Source: an uncultured bacterium
GTDB lineage: Bacteria; Patescibacteriota; Gracilibacteria; Absconditabacterales; Absconditicoccaceae
Assembly: GCA_937862565.1 (NCBI GenBank)
Contig: CALMFT010000038.1
Location: 1 to 51,103 of the forward strand
DNA: 51,103 bases
Direction: 5' to 3'
Shown in pieces: positions 43,541-51,103 of the stretch. Position numbers and translations under genes: made by a program. The notes beneath the pieces were generated by a model. It had not been told where the DNA came from. It made no database searches and saw nothing but the letters and a program-made list of their open reading frames with translations. The stretch's first letter is position 1, and every line of letters starts with the position of its first letter.

Positions 43541-43905
43541 CCCTCACCCCAACCCTCTCCCAAAAGGAGAGGGAGCACAGACTAAGTATCTCAGAGGTGC
43601 AGATTAAGTGTCTCTCAAAAGGAGAGGGAACACAGATTAAGTGTCTCTCAAAAGGACGGAGGTATTGATAGTTAAATTCTCATGTTGTGTTTCCTGCTCC
43701 GCTGAAGTGCAGGAGCCTGCTCCGCTGAAGTGCAGGAGCCTGCTCCGCTGTAGTGCAGGAGCCTGCTCCGCTGAAGTGCAGGAGCCTGCTCCGCTGTAGT
43801 GCAGGAGCCTGCTCCGCTGCATAGCGGAGTTGACGAGCTATTGAGAGTAGGATTTGATTGGGAGTGTTGCCTGCTCCGCTGCATAGCTTGAGTGAGTAGG
43901 ATTGG
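43541..43905. repeat. GC-rich composite repeat element, copy A
   Basis: This non-coding element has three parts. First is the palindrome-bearing string CCCTCACCCC-AACCCTCTCCC with AAAAGGAGAGGG, followed by degenerate repeats of CACAGATTAAGTGTCTC (near 43576, 43598 and 43631). Second is a tandem array of five 23-bp units starting at 43693 (unit start CCTGCTCCGCTG, then AAGTGCAGGAG) plus a partial sixth. Third is a spacer containing GAGTAGGATTTGA and another CCTGCTCCGCTG near 43870. It is far more GC-rich than its surroundings. Each unit can form a small hairpin (CCTGC/GCAGG). Copy B is at 46435. Confidence 0.88.
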
Positions 43906-44003
43906 CATAGAAATTGGAACTAGTCTGAAATCCCTTGAAAAGAACACTATTTCTTATATCATTTGATCAAGTATAAATATTTATATTGTGTTGTATTTGA
44001 CCA

Positions 44004-44396
44004 ATGTCCGATTCACTGTTCACAAAGATTATTCAAGGCGAGATTACTAGTTATAAAATTCATGAAGATGATCTGACTTTTACATTTTTGAATATCAATC
44101 AGACCAATAGAGGTTCGATTCTGATTATTCCTAAATTACAGATTGATAATTTTTATGATTTACCCGATGCTGATTATCAAGCCATATTTCATACTGCAAA
44201 ATTACTCTCACCGGTACTCAAACAGGCTTTTGGATCTGCTCGTGTTGGACTTGTAATTGAAGGATTTGAAGTTCCTCATGCTCATATCAAATTATTCCCC
44301 CTCAATACGGCAAACGATATTACTAATTCCAATATCCTCATGCCGAGTGCTGAAGAAATGACTGAAATACAAAATAAAATCCTAGAAATATTGTAA
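44004..44396 (+). CDS. HIT-family protein
   Basis: This 130-residue protein begins with a HIT-like SLFTKIIQGEITSYKIHEDD and ends with the triad region VPHAHIKLFPL. HIT proteins are nucleotide hydrolases or transferases acting on the alpha-phosphate. In the canonical HxHxH triad the third His is Lys here (HAHIK), so activity may be altered. No TGA codon is used. It is the first gene between repeat copies A and B. Confidence 0.88.
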   Translation: MSDSLFTKIIQGEITSYKIHEDDLTFTFLNINQTNRGSILIIPKLQIDNFYDLPDADYQAIFHTAKLLSPVLKQAFGSARVGLVIEGFEVPHAHIKLFPLNTANDITNSNILMPSAEEMTEIQNKILEIL

Positions 44397-44422
44397 TTGG
44401 GTAAGGATTAGATATAAGGATT

Positions 44423-44451
44423 TTGACACTCGCTTGATTTGTTTTTATCTT
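44423..44451 (+). promoter_or_regulatory. sigma-70-type promoter for rsmI
   Basis: TTGACA (44423-44428), a 17-base spacer, and TATCTT (44446-44451) lie about 20 bases upstream of the rsmI ATG. Confidence 0.65.
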
Positions 44452-44471
44452 ATTGAATACTGACTTTTTAT

Positions 44472-45149
44472 ATGTTATCTATCATTCCTACTCCCATCTG
44501 AAATAAAGAAGATATCACTTTGAGAGCACTCAGATTGCTCCGTGAAATTGATACATTTTTTGCTGAAGACCCAAACACAACCAAAAAACTCATGCTCATG
44601 CACGAGATTGATTATAAGAATCCAGGAAAAAAACGATATAAGTTCAATAGTTTCCTCACGGATAAACAACGAGAACATTATATAGAAGTTGCAAAAACTC
44701 AAAATGTAGGATTGGTCTGTGAAGCGGGAACTCCAGGATTATCTGATCCTGCCAAGGAATTCATCAAACAATGCTGGATTCACGATATTCCTTTTGAGAT
44801 CTTGCCTGGTGCGACTGCGCTTATTCCTGCTGTAATTTCATCAAACTGGAATACGACACAGTTTTGATTTTGGGGATTTTTACCAAAAAAGAAAGGTAAA
44901 CAAACTGCCTTCCAAAAAATAATTGCTTCAGAATATCCTATTTATGTCTATGAATCGGTACACAGAATCGAGAAAACCTTGGAAGAAATTCAGAAAGCTT
45001 GATTTGTCTGACAGGTGATGATCTGTCGTGAACTGACCAAAATGCATGAACAGTACGCAAATGGTAGTATTCCAGAACTCTTAGAAAAGATAAAAAATAA
45101 TCAGATTCCATTGAAGTGAGAATTTGTCTTAGGATTTTATAATTCATAA
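44472..45149 (+). CDS. rsmI: RsmI, 16S rRNA (cytidine1402-2'-O)-methyltransferase
   Basis: The 225-residue protein starts MLSIIPTPIGNKEDITLRAL (Gly10 from TGA), the usual RsmI N-terminus. It continues with EDPNTT, LVCEAGTPGLSDPA, FEILPGATALIPA, GFLPKKKGKQ, YESVHRIEKTL and CRELTKMHEQ. The SAM-dependent tetrapyrrole-methylase fold is complete, although the protein is shorter than many (about 280) because the extra C-terminal domain is missing. Four more TGA codons encode Gly. Confidence 0.94.
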
Positions 45150-45281
45150 AGTCTAAGAAAATATCCGTTTTATCTTGCATTCATTCCTATTCTGATTATT
45201 ATGTTTTTGAATTGTGAGACACCATAGACGGATACTGCTAAATATGTTTGCTTGATTATTATTTTACGTTATCGCACTGAT

Positions 45282-45908
45282 ATGAAATTTCTCTCCAATT
45301 TTGATACCGAACTGCAATCTCAGGTAGTGCATAAATACGTAGAGATGTACGGTAAAGAATCAGTATTTTGTATTCATAGAGCCAGAATATTTTGGGTCTT
45401 TTATTGTTTTACGCCTGCTGTTGCTTTGGTTGCATTGGTAGTTATTTTGATACTTTTGTTTGGAATAGACAGCGGAGATGCTTCACTTAATTCACTCAAA
45501 AATGTTCTTGTTTCACTCGCCATTGCATTTGTGATTATTGCAGGAGGAATGAAAATTCTTAAGAAATATTTTGATTACAAAATGGACTTCTGCGTTATAA
45601 CACCTCAAGAGATAACAGCCTACAATCAATCAGGAATACTAAATAGAAACAGTAAGACTATCGATGCAGACAAGATAAAGTCGGTCACAGAGGAATGCTC
45701 AGGATTCATCAAATCATTCTTCAACTTTGGAAATATTAGATTCCTCTCAGAAGGAGATACTGCAGAAGGATGAGATATTACTCTAAACTTTGTTCACGAT
45801 CCTATTGAAACCAAAAATAAAGTTAGAAATCTTATAGAACCTCATTTACAAGAACATACCAATATTACACATGAACAAGATGAACTGAGAGCAGCCCCAA
45901 TTGCCTAG
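45282..45908 (+). CDS. membrane protein with bacterial PH-like domain
   Basis: The 208-residue protein has two hydrophobic segments (about 41-66 and 74-92). A small beta domain follows with the pattern FCVITPQEITAYNQSGILNR and then TIDADKIKSV, which resembles the bPH2/DUF304 family. One TGA encodes Gly. ATG 45282 is chosen; upstream TTG 45252 in frame is less likely. The next gene starts 4 bases after the stop, so they are probably translated together. Confidence 0.68.
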
Positions 45909-45912
45909 TTTT

Positions 45913-46362
45913 ATGGTGAAAGTAGGAGACCTATTACGTAAGCAAGGATCGAGTGATACTATCTCACTGGTAGATTTTACAGTCAATGAAAATATTCACC
46001 ACCTTTCAGGAAAAATTACTCTCACTTCTGCAAGTGAAGAGGAGTTAATTGTGATTACCAAAGGTGTTGAACGAACTCAGCACGCTACTTGTGATTATTG
46101 CGCTAAAGAGTTTGATACCATAAAAGCTTCACATGATGAAATGTATTCAGCAATATTAGCGAATGATATGCCTGAAGAGAATGATGATCTGATTCTTCCG
46201 ATTCAAAGTAATATGAACTTAGATTTGTATCCATTACTCTACAATGTTACTATGTTTTACAATGATGTACAAAATATTTGTGAAGACTGTGAAAAAAGAC
46301 TTGTTGAAGATGAGAAGGCTAGTTTAGATTCCACAGGTCCCTCCAATATCGTTTTTAAGTAA
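45913..46362 (+). CDS. YceD/DUF177-like Cys-rich protein
   Basis: The 149-residue protein has two CxxC pairs, CDYCAKEF near residue 60 and CEDCEKRL near 125, with an acidic middle. This matches YceD/DUF177, which often lies before rpmF, but no rpmF follows. The CxxC pairs suggest metal binding. ATG 45913 is favoured over an overlapping TTG at 45901. It is the last gene before repeat copy B. Confidence 0.7.
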   Translation: MVKVGDLLRKQGSSDTISLVDFTVNENIHHLSGKITLTSASEEELIVITKGVERTQHATCDYCAKEFDTIKASHDEMYSAILANDMPEENDDLILPIQSNMNLDLYPLLYNVTMFYNDVQNICEDCEKRLVEDEKASLDSTGPSNIVFK

Positions 46363-46400
46363 TTTTAATGTGGATCAATAAATATTTTATAATCTGAAAT

Positions 46401-46430
46401 AAGAGGCGTGGGTCTCTTTTTTTTTGGTTT
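46401..46430 (+). terminator. weak probable terminator after the YceD-like gene
   Basis: AAGAG...CTCTT is a short stem with a GC-rich loop, followed by nine T residues. It lies about 40 bases after the stop. Confidence 0.5.
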
Positions 46431-46434
46431 AGTG

Positions 46435-46735
46435 CCCTCACCCTAACCCTCTCCCAAGAGGAGAGGGAACGTAGAAAGAGAGAGCTTTTATTGGAATCCC
46501 ATTATGTTGTGTTTCCCGCTCCGCTGAAGTGCAGGAGCCCGCTCCGCTGAAGTGCAGGAGCCCGCTCCGCTGAAGTGCAGGAGCCCGCTCCGCTGAAGTG
46601 CGGAGTTGTCGCCATAGCGTGAGTAGGATTTGAGTGGAGTTTAGCTGTAGATTGGATTATAAATGTTGCCTGCTCCGCTGAACAGTAGGAGCCTGCTCCG
46701 CTGAACAGCGGAGTTGACGCGCTCGTGGGCATAGA
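46435..46735. repeat. GC-rich composite repeat element, copy B
   Basis: It has the same order and orientation as copy A. First CCCTCACCCTAACCCTCTCCC with GAGGAGAGGGA, then TATGTTGTGTTTCC leading into nearly four 23-bp units (46515, 46538, 46561 and 46584; unit start CCCGCTCCGCTG), then GAGTAGGATTTGA. A second short array of two related units starts near 46669 (CCTGCTCCGCTGAACAGTAG). With copy A it flanks HIT, rsmI, the PH-like gene and the YceD-like gene as direct repeats. No ORF in it keeps frame because 23 is not a multiple of three. Confidence 0.88.
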
Positions 46736-46829
46736 GTTTGAGAAGGATTATAAATTTCAAAACAGTTGCAAGTTCTGCGAGAATAGTTAATAATTAAACT
46801 AATATTCAGATTATTTTTTAATATCACTA

Positions 46830-47849
46830 ATGAAATTGTGAAGATATATATTGATACTAGCAGTTCTGCTTTTCTTTTTTTACTTTACGAACCGCATCAG
46901 TTTATCGCGTGATGTAACGATTGAAGAAGGAGACACTTATAATAAGTTTTTTGAGGCGATGTCTTGGAGAGATCGTGTTACGCTAAAGTTGTATCTCAAA
47001 CAAGAGACAAATCCTGCACTCTATCCTGGAGTGTATAGAATTGAAAAGCCTTTATCTTACAAAGATTTTATTGCAGAAGTAAGCAAAGTGCCGCAGCCTG
47101 TCTCCGTGAAAATAGTCCTACTCGAAGGTTGGTCAAGTTTTGATTATGAAGATACTTTGGTCAAGAAAGGACTGATTCAAGCGGGAGAGTTCTTGAATGT
47201 CATCAATGATAGTCAGAAAATTGCTGCATTCCAGCAAGAATTTGAGTTCCTTCCCAAAGACATCAAAACTCTCGAAGGATTTCTATATCCTGATACCTAC
47301 AATGTAGATGCTAACCAGCCCAATGTTGCCGAACAAATCGTACGCATGCAATTGGAAAACTTTAATAAAAAGGTGCGAATTCCCAATAAAGAAAAGTTCC
47401 AAAGCTTTCAATCTAAGCTCAGTAGTGATGGTTTTAATTTCCCGCTTTCCACCTATGCTATTATCAAATTATCAAGTATTATTGAAAATGAAGAGAAAAA
47501 TAATGATAATAAACAGACTATAGCAAGCGTATTTTTGAATAGACTTAATCAGGGTATGTCACTTGGAGCTGATGTCACACTTTGCTATGGTAAGAGTATT
47601 ACCTATAAGCTATGTACGCCAAACTTTATCGTAGAACACTTATATGATAAAGAAAACCTATATAACACAAGGCAGAACGTTGGATTACCACCAACGCCAA
47701 TCTCCAACCCAAGCATCACTTCTATAGATTGAGTTTTGAATTATACTAAATCCCCAGCCTTGTATTATTTACACGACAAGAATGGCAAGATTTATTTTGG
47801 AAACACGCTTGAACAGCATAATCAAAATAAAGCAAATCACCTTCAATAA
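46830..47849 (+). CDS. mltG: MltG (YceG-like) endolytic murein transglycosylase
   Basis: This 339-residue protein has an N-terminal membrane anchor (about 5-20). A LysM-like region (SRDVTIEEGDTYNKF) and GVYRIEKPLSYKDF follow. The catalytic region is LEGFLYPDTYNV and SSIIENEEKNNDNK, with the Glu of IIENE in the position of the family EKE motif. NTRQNVGLPPTPISNPS is the conserved end. MltG cuts nascent glycan strands in the periplasmic space. Two TGA codons encode Gly. Confidence 0.93.
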
Positions 47850-47880
47850 AAATTAACTTTAATTATACCTTCATCTGATT

Positions 47881-49098
47881 ATGAAAAATTTTTTAAACTA
47901 TCTTAAGCTTAAGATTCCAAAGCTTCCAGAAAAGAAAATACAAACTGGAGATATTTTTGCAGACGAAGAAATTGTAGCTTCGCCAAAAGTAAGTAATTCT
48001 TACTGAGAATTTCGAGGATTTTGGATAATTGGAGCAATAGTGATCGCGATTGGATATTTCTTATATAATATATCTGACTGGGTGTTATTGATCTTTACTG
48101 GTATTATCATTTCCATTGCCTTGGAAAGTATGATTAGCTATTTAGAAAAAAAAACCCGCAGAAGATGGCTAGGTATTTTACTCTCATATTTGTTTTTGAT
48201 TTGATTGTTGGTCAGTGGGATGTTAGTGATGATACCATTCTTGATTAATCAGATTGGTGACGCAGTGACAGTTGTAGTGAATCATGCAAAAGACTTGGAA
48301 GGCTTATTGAAAACAAGTAGTTTAGAAGAAATGATCAGAGGAATTTGGGGATATACATATGTACAATCACTGTGAATTGATCTCGCTGAGCCAAAATATC
48401 TTCAACAAATTCAGTCTATTTTACAAAATAATATCTCTGCAATTATTGGTTTCTCTACTTCGTATGCAAAAGGAGCGGGTGGAATCGTAGTAGACACAGT
48501 GGGGACTTTCCTCAATACTTTAGTACAAATTGGGTTCGTACTCACATTATCTGTATTGCTCAGTATAGAAAGAAATGCATTCGTACGCTTCTTGTATAGA
48601 ATTACTGGAAACTCTCCAGTTGCTCACAAGAAAATTGCATTACTCTATAAAAAATTAGGATTCTGGCTTAAGACACAATTGTTACTTGGACTCTATATTG
48701 GTATCACGATGTATGCAATCTTATGGATTCTTGCCTTGTTCGGTATTGATATTCCGAGTAAATGATCATTGGCAGTAATCTCAGCTTTGACTGAATTAAT
48801 CCCATATATTTGACCAACGCTCGGAGGTATTCCTGTAGTGATCATGGCTGGTATTTCCAATGGAGGTATTGGTATTATCATAGGAATTGCTGTAGTATTT
48901 TGTGTGCAATGGCTCGAAAATAACGTACTTATTCCATTGTTGTTCAAACAAAATCTTGGAGTAAGTCCAGTACTCATCTTCATCTGTATGATCTTGTGAG
49001 GTGTGACTATCGGTATCAATGGTGTTATCTTAGCCATTCCGATTGCAGTTATCATTACGATTTTGTTCAATAAATGAGATGAAAAAGAAGATAAATAA
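47881..49098 (+). CDS. AI-2E/PerM-family membrane permease
   Basis: The 405-residue protein has about eight hydrophobic segments. Features typical of the family are an early pair of TM helices, a long extracytoplasmic middle with coiled segments, and the C-terminal GGIPVVIMAGISNGGIGI-like region with LIPLLFKQNLGVSPVLIF. The family includes exporters of varied solutes, and AI-2 itself is not implied. Several TGA Gly codons occur in and between helices. It starts 31 bases after mltG. Confidence 0.85.
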
Positions 49099-49134
49099 TC
49101 TGATTATTTTTATATTTAAAAGTCCCATAATACA

Positions 49135-49620
49135 ATGATTCAGTCTATAGGAGGAATAGTATATCAGATCATCAACAACGAGCCTATTTTTTTCATCATG
49201 AAAAGAAGAGCTATGTCGGGGAAGATCGAATGGGTAGCGCCAAAAGGTAAAATCGAAAATAATGAAAAACCTGAATTTACGTGCGTGCGTGAGATTTCTG
49301 AAGAAACAAAAATGGATATCAATCTCCTCAGTATCAAGACTAAACTCGAAGGTGAAGTAGAACTCAAAAGCATGAATTTTGGAAAAGGAACGATTGATAA
49401 AACTATCAATTATTACTTAGTAGAATACGCGGGTACACCTGATTCGGTAACTGTTATAGATGAAGAAGGTCTCACGGGTATGTACAAACGATGTACGCTC
49501 AAAGACATCATGACACTCGTGCCTTACAAGGATCTCAGAGCTGTATTTCGTGAAGCTTATGATTATTTAGACAAAAAAAACCAAAGACAAAAAATCTTTG
49601 AGTCCATAGATATTAAGTAA
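49135..49620 (+). CDS. Nudix hydrolase
   Basis: The 161-residue protein contains the Nudix box starting GKIENNEKPEF and ending REISEETKMD. All metal-binding Glu are present; the usual Gly after EET is Lys. The substrate (a nucleoside diphosphate derivative) cannot be told from sequence. No TGA codon. A copy of the ATAATCTGATTAT motif lies 28-40 bases upstream of the ATG. Confidence 0.93.
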   Translation: MIQSIGGIVYQIINNEPIFFIMKRRAMSGKIEWVAPKGKIENNEKPEFTCVREISEETKMDINLLSIKTKLEGEVELKSMNFGKGTIDKTINYYLVEYAGTPDSVTVIDEEGLTGMYKRCTLKDIMTLVPYKDLRAVFREAYDYLDKKNQRQKIFESIDIK

Positions 49621-49648
49621 GAATTATTTATTTGAGTAATTCTCTCAC

Positions 49649-50293
49649 ATGAACATTAAAAAAATAAATATATTTTGAACACCCGTATTTTACACTCTAG
49701 GAGCTGCACTCTTAGCTCTCTTTACACTTATTCCTAGTCAACAAACTCATAGCTACTTTCAAGGAAACTTCCAGTGTATGTATATTGGTAGTAGTTTGCA
49801 AGTAATGACAAAGTATCAATCAGGATCTAAGAATTGTCTTGATTTGGTAGGTCAGCTCAGAACAAGAAAAGTAGAACTCACAAAACAAATTTTGGAAATC
49901 AAATCGACTTCCATCTATAATCAGTCTGCGAGAACTAAACTTCTCAAGGAAATCAAAGAAATAGATGTTTTTTTGGAACAATTGATCGAGGGTATAAACA
50001 GTCTAGAGTCAAAAATCCACCTTTCCTACCAGAAAAAATACTTTGAACAACTCAAAGCCATACAGCTTAAGTTAGTCTCTAAACAAGTGGTATTGGCGGC
50101 GGATCAAAGCTCATTTATCAACAACGGAGATAAAAAACTACTAGAAAATATTATCAAAACCATAGGATTCAACTATCAAAGAATAAGGCTGATCGAAGGG
50201 ATATTAGCAAGTAAAAACCTTGATGAAATGGTGCCTCTCCTCAATACTTATCAATCTCTTATTAGCAGCCAACTTACATGAAAATCTGAATAA
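49649..50293 (+). CDS. exported coiled-coil protein (214 aa)
   Basis: The start at ATG 49649 gives an N-terminal hydrophobic anchor (FYTLGAALLALFTLI) after a TGA Gly. The rest is a long helical coiled coil rich in Lys, Gln, Leu and Ile (about 75-190). A pair of Cys residues (FQCMYIG and SKNCLDL) lies just after the anchor. No family is recognised. It is followed by the partial gene at 50323 after 29 bases. Confidence 0.6.
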
Positions 50294-50322
50294 TCTGATC
50301 TTCCATTGCGGACTTCCATTTG

Positions 50323-51103
50323 ATGTCTCACCTTCACAATCTCGACCACGAGTATCATGTGTTTTTGGATAATAGATTTGGCGAGCGAGGTCAGCAACAA
50401 AGTGCTGATGCAGAGAAAAGACTCAAGGCTTGTCTAGAGCTTGCTAAAGATTGTGACCTTATTATCGTTCCACCAGTTTATGAAATTCTAATCCTCCAAT
50501 CTGATGATTCAGAATATAAAAAATATAATCAGAAAGTAGCATCGCTGTTTTCTAGCTTAATTCAAAATCATATTCTCCCATATTCGATAGTTGGTAAAAT
50601 CGGTCTTATTGGTCCTCGCCACCATCAAGATCTTTTCCAAAATCATTGGAATACCTTAAAATCTGATTATACTCCTACAGACCATCAAGCTAACAACAAA
50701 CACTTCCAAAGCCAAATCCCGCTTTACCCCATCCCTACAGACCATTGGAATATCTTATATACATTGGATAAATCTTGGTTTGTGAATAAACTCATCAAGG
50801 ATGATTTAGCAAAATTTAAAGATTACAATATTGATACGGTATTAGCCCTCGATCGAGGCTACCTCAAACAGGGAAAAACAATCAAACAAAAGTTTCATAA
50901 TAAAATCAGACGATATGATGAGAAAGTGGTGTTCGGAATTTTGGATACACTTTTGGAAACTCATTGAACCTCTAGTGTTGTAAGCAAATACTCAGTTACA
51001 GTAAATTACACAGGTGATGATCATTTCATGAATAATAAAGTTTTCAAGCGAACATTGGCAAGAGGGAAAAGCACGGAAGTAAGATTACAAAAAATTGAGA
51101 CTT
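50323..51103 (+). CDS. unknown protein, partial at the window end
   Basis: At least 260 residues are open to the window edge, with one TGA Gly (LLETHGTSS). The N-terminus has HVFLDNRFGERGQQQ and IIVPPVYEILILQ; later parts have KIGLIGPRHHQDLF and DTVLALDRGYLKQGKTIKQK. The pattern of GER, IIVPP and the late TSSVVSKYSVTVNYTGDD region slightly resembles Asp/Glu racemase-type proteins, but I see no catalytic Cys pair, so I leave it unnamed. Confidence 0.6.

Noticed and set aside
43637-43947. Minus-strand ORFs with repeating SGAGSCTSAEQAPALQRSR-type peptides in repeat copy A (and a similar one at 46502-46732)
   Set aside because: They arise from 23-bp tandem units read in rotating frames. Both copies are intergenic, and there is no codon bias or start context.
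43541-46735. CRISPR array
   Set aside because: The 23-bp units are directly adjacent with no unique spacers, and there are no cas genes.
1-51103. UGA as tryptophan (mycoplasma-type code) or widespread frameshifts
   Set aside because: In-frame TGA fall at conserved Gly, TGG is kept at Trp sites, and frames stay in phase across each TGA.

Overview
The window is AT-rich bacterial DNA in which TGA does not end genes. Many conserved proteins are interrupted by in-frame TGA codons and become full length when TGA is read as glycine (code 25). Examples are QueA, MurE, DnaB, InfB, CysRS, EF-P, DnaJ and L11. TGG still encodes Trp at conserved sites, so this is not the mycoplasma UGA=Trp code. That places the source in the Candidate Phyla Radiation, in Gracilibacteria (BD1-5/GN02) or Absconditabacteria (SR1); I cannot decide between them. 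All gene ends given here use only TAA or TAG as stops.

Layout. 1-2230: a FecR/anti-sigma-like membrane protein and small or decaying ORFs. 2237-4299: grpE, a small hypothetical gene and lgt. 4367-5678: a membrane protein, and a VirB2-like pilin behind a perfect consensus promoter. 5773-11317: a C-terminally truncated secA, a murF-type ligase, an MscS-like channel, a small ORF and queA. 11369-15903 (minus): a membrane protein, a PrxQ/Bcp peroxiredoxin, an FNR-like reductase, tRNA-Ser, a SufS-type cysteine desulfurase and murE. 16080-16723: a tRNA with anticodon UCG and an unknown protein. 16935-27913: a cell-surface region with an LTD-PKD-LTD exported protein, a TPR lipoprotein, a Rad50/SbcC-like ATPase and a 1207-residue S-layer-type protein. 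28155-34351 (minus): a hypothetical gene, dnaB, infB and cysS. 34463-38818: a Sel1-like membrane-anchored protein, then a minus-strand series rplK-rplA-66aa-rplI-nuclease-PAP2. 39146-43337: EF-P, a beta-propeller surface protein, a membrane protein and a zinc-finger-less DnaJ. 43541-46740: two copies of a GC-rich composite repeat flanking HIT, rsmI, a PH-domain protein and a YceD-like gene. 46830-51103: mltG, an AI-2E-type permease, a Nudix hydrolase, a coiled-coil protein and a partial unknown gene.

The genes fit a reduced, host-associated lifestyle. Core translation and replication genes are present, with minimal peptidoglycan handling (two Mur ligases that both lack the usual N-terminal domain, plus MltG). 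Much coding capacity goes to exported, surface and lipid-anchored proteins. The points most worth a second look are the truncated SecA, the twin GC-rich repeat elements, near-absence of TGA in the S-layer gene, and a recurrent intergenic ATAATCTGATTAT motif.
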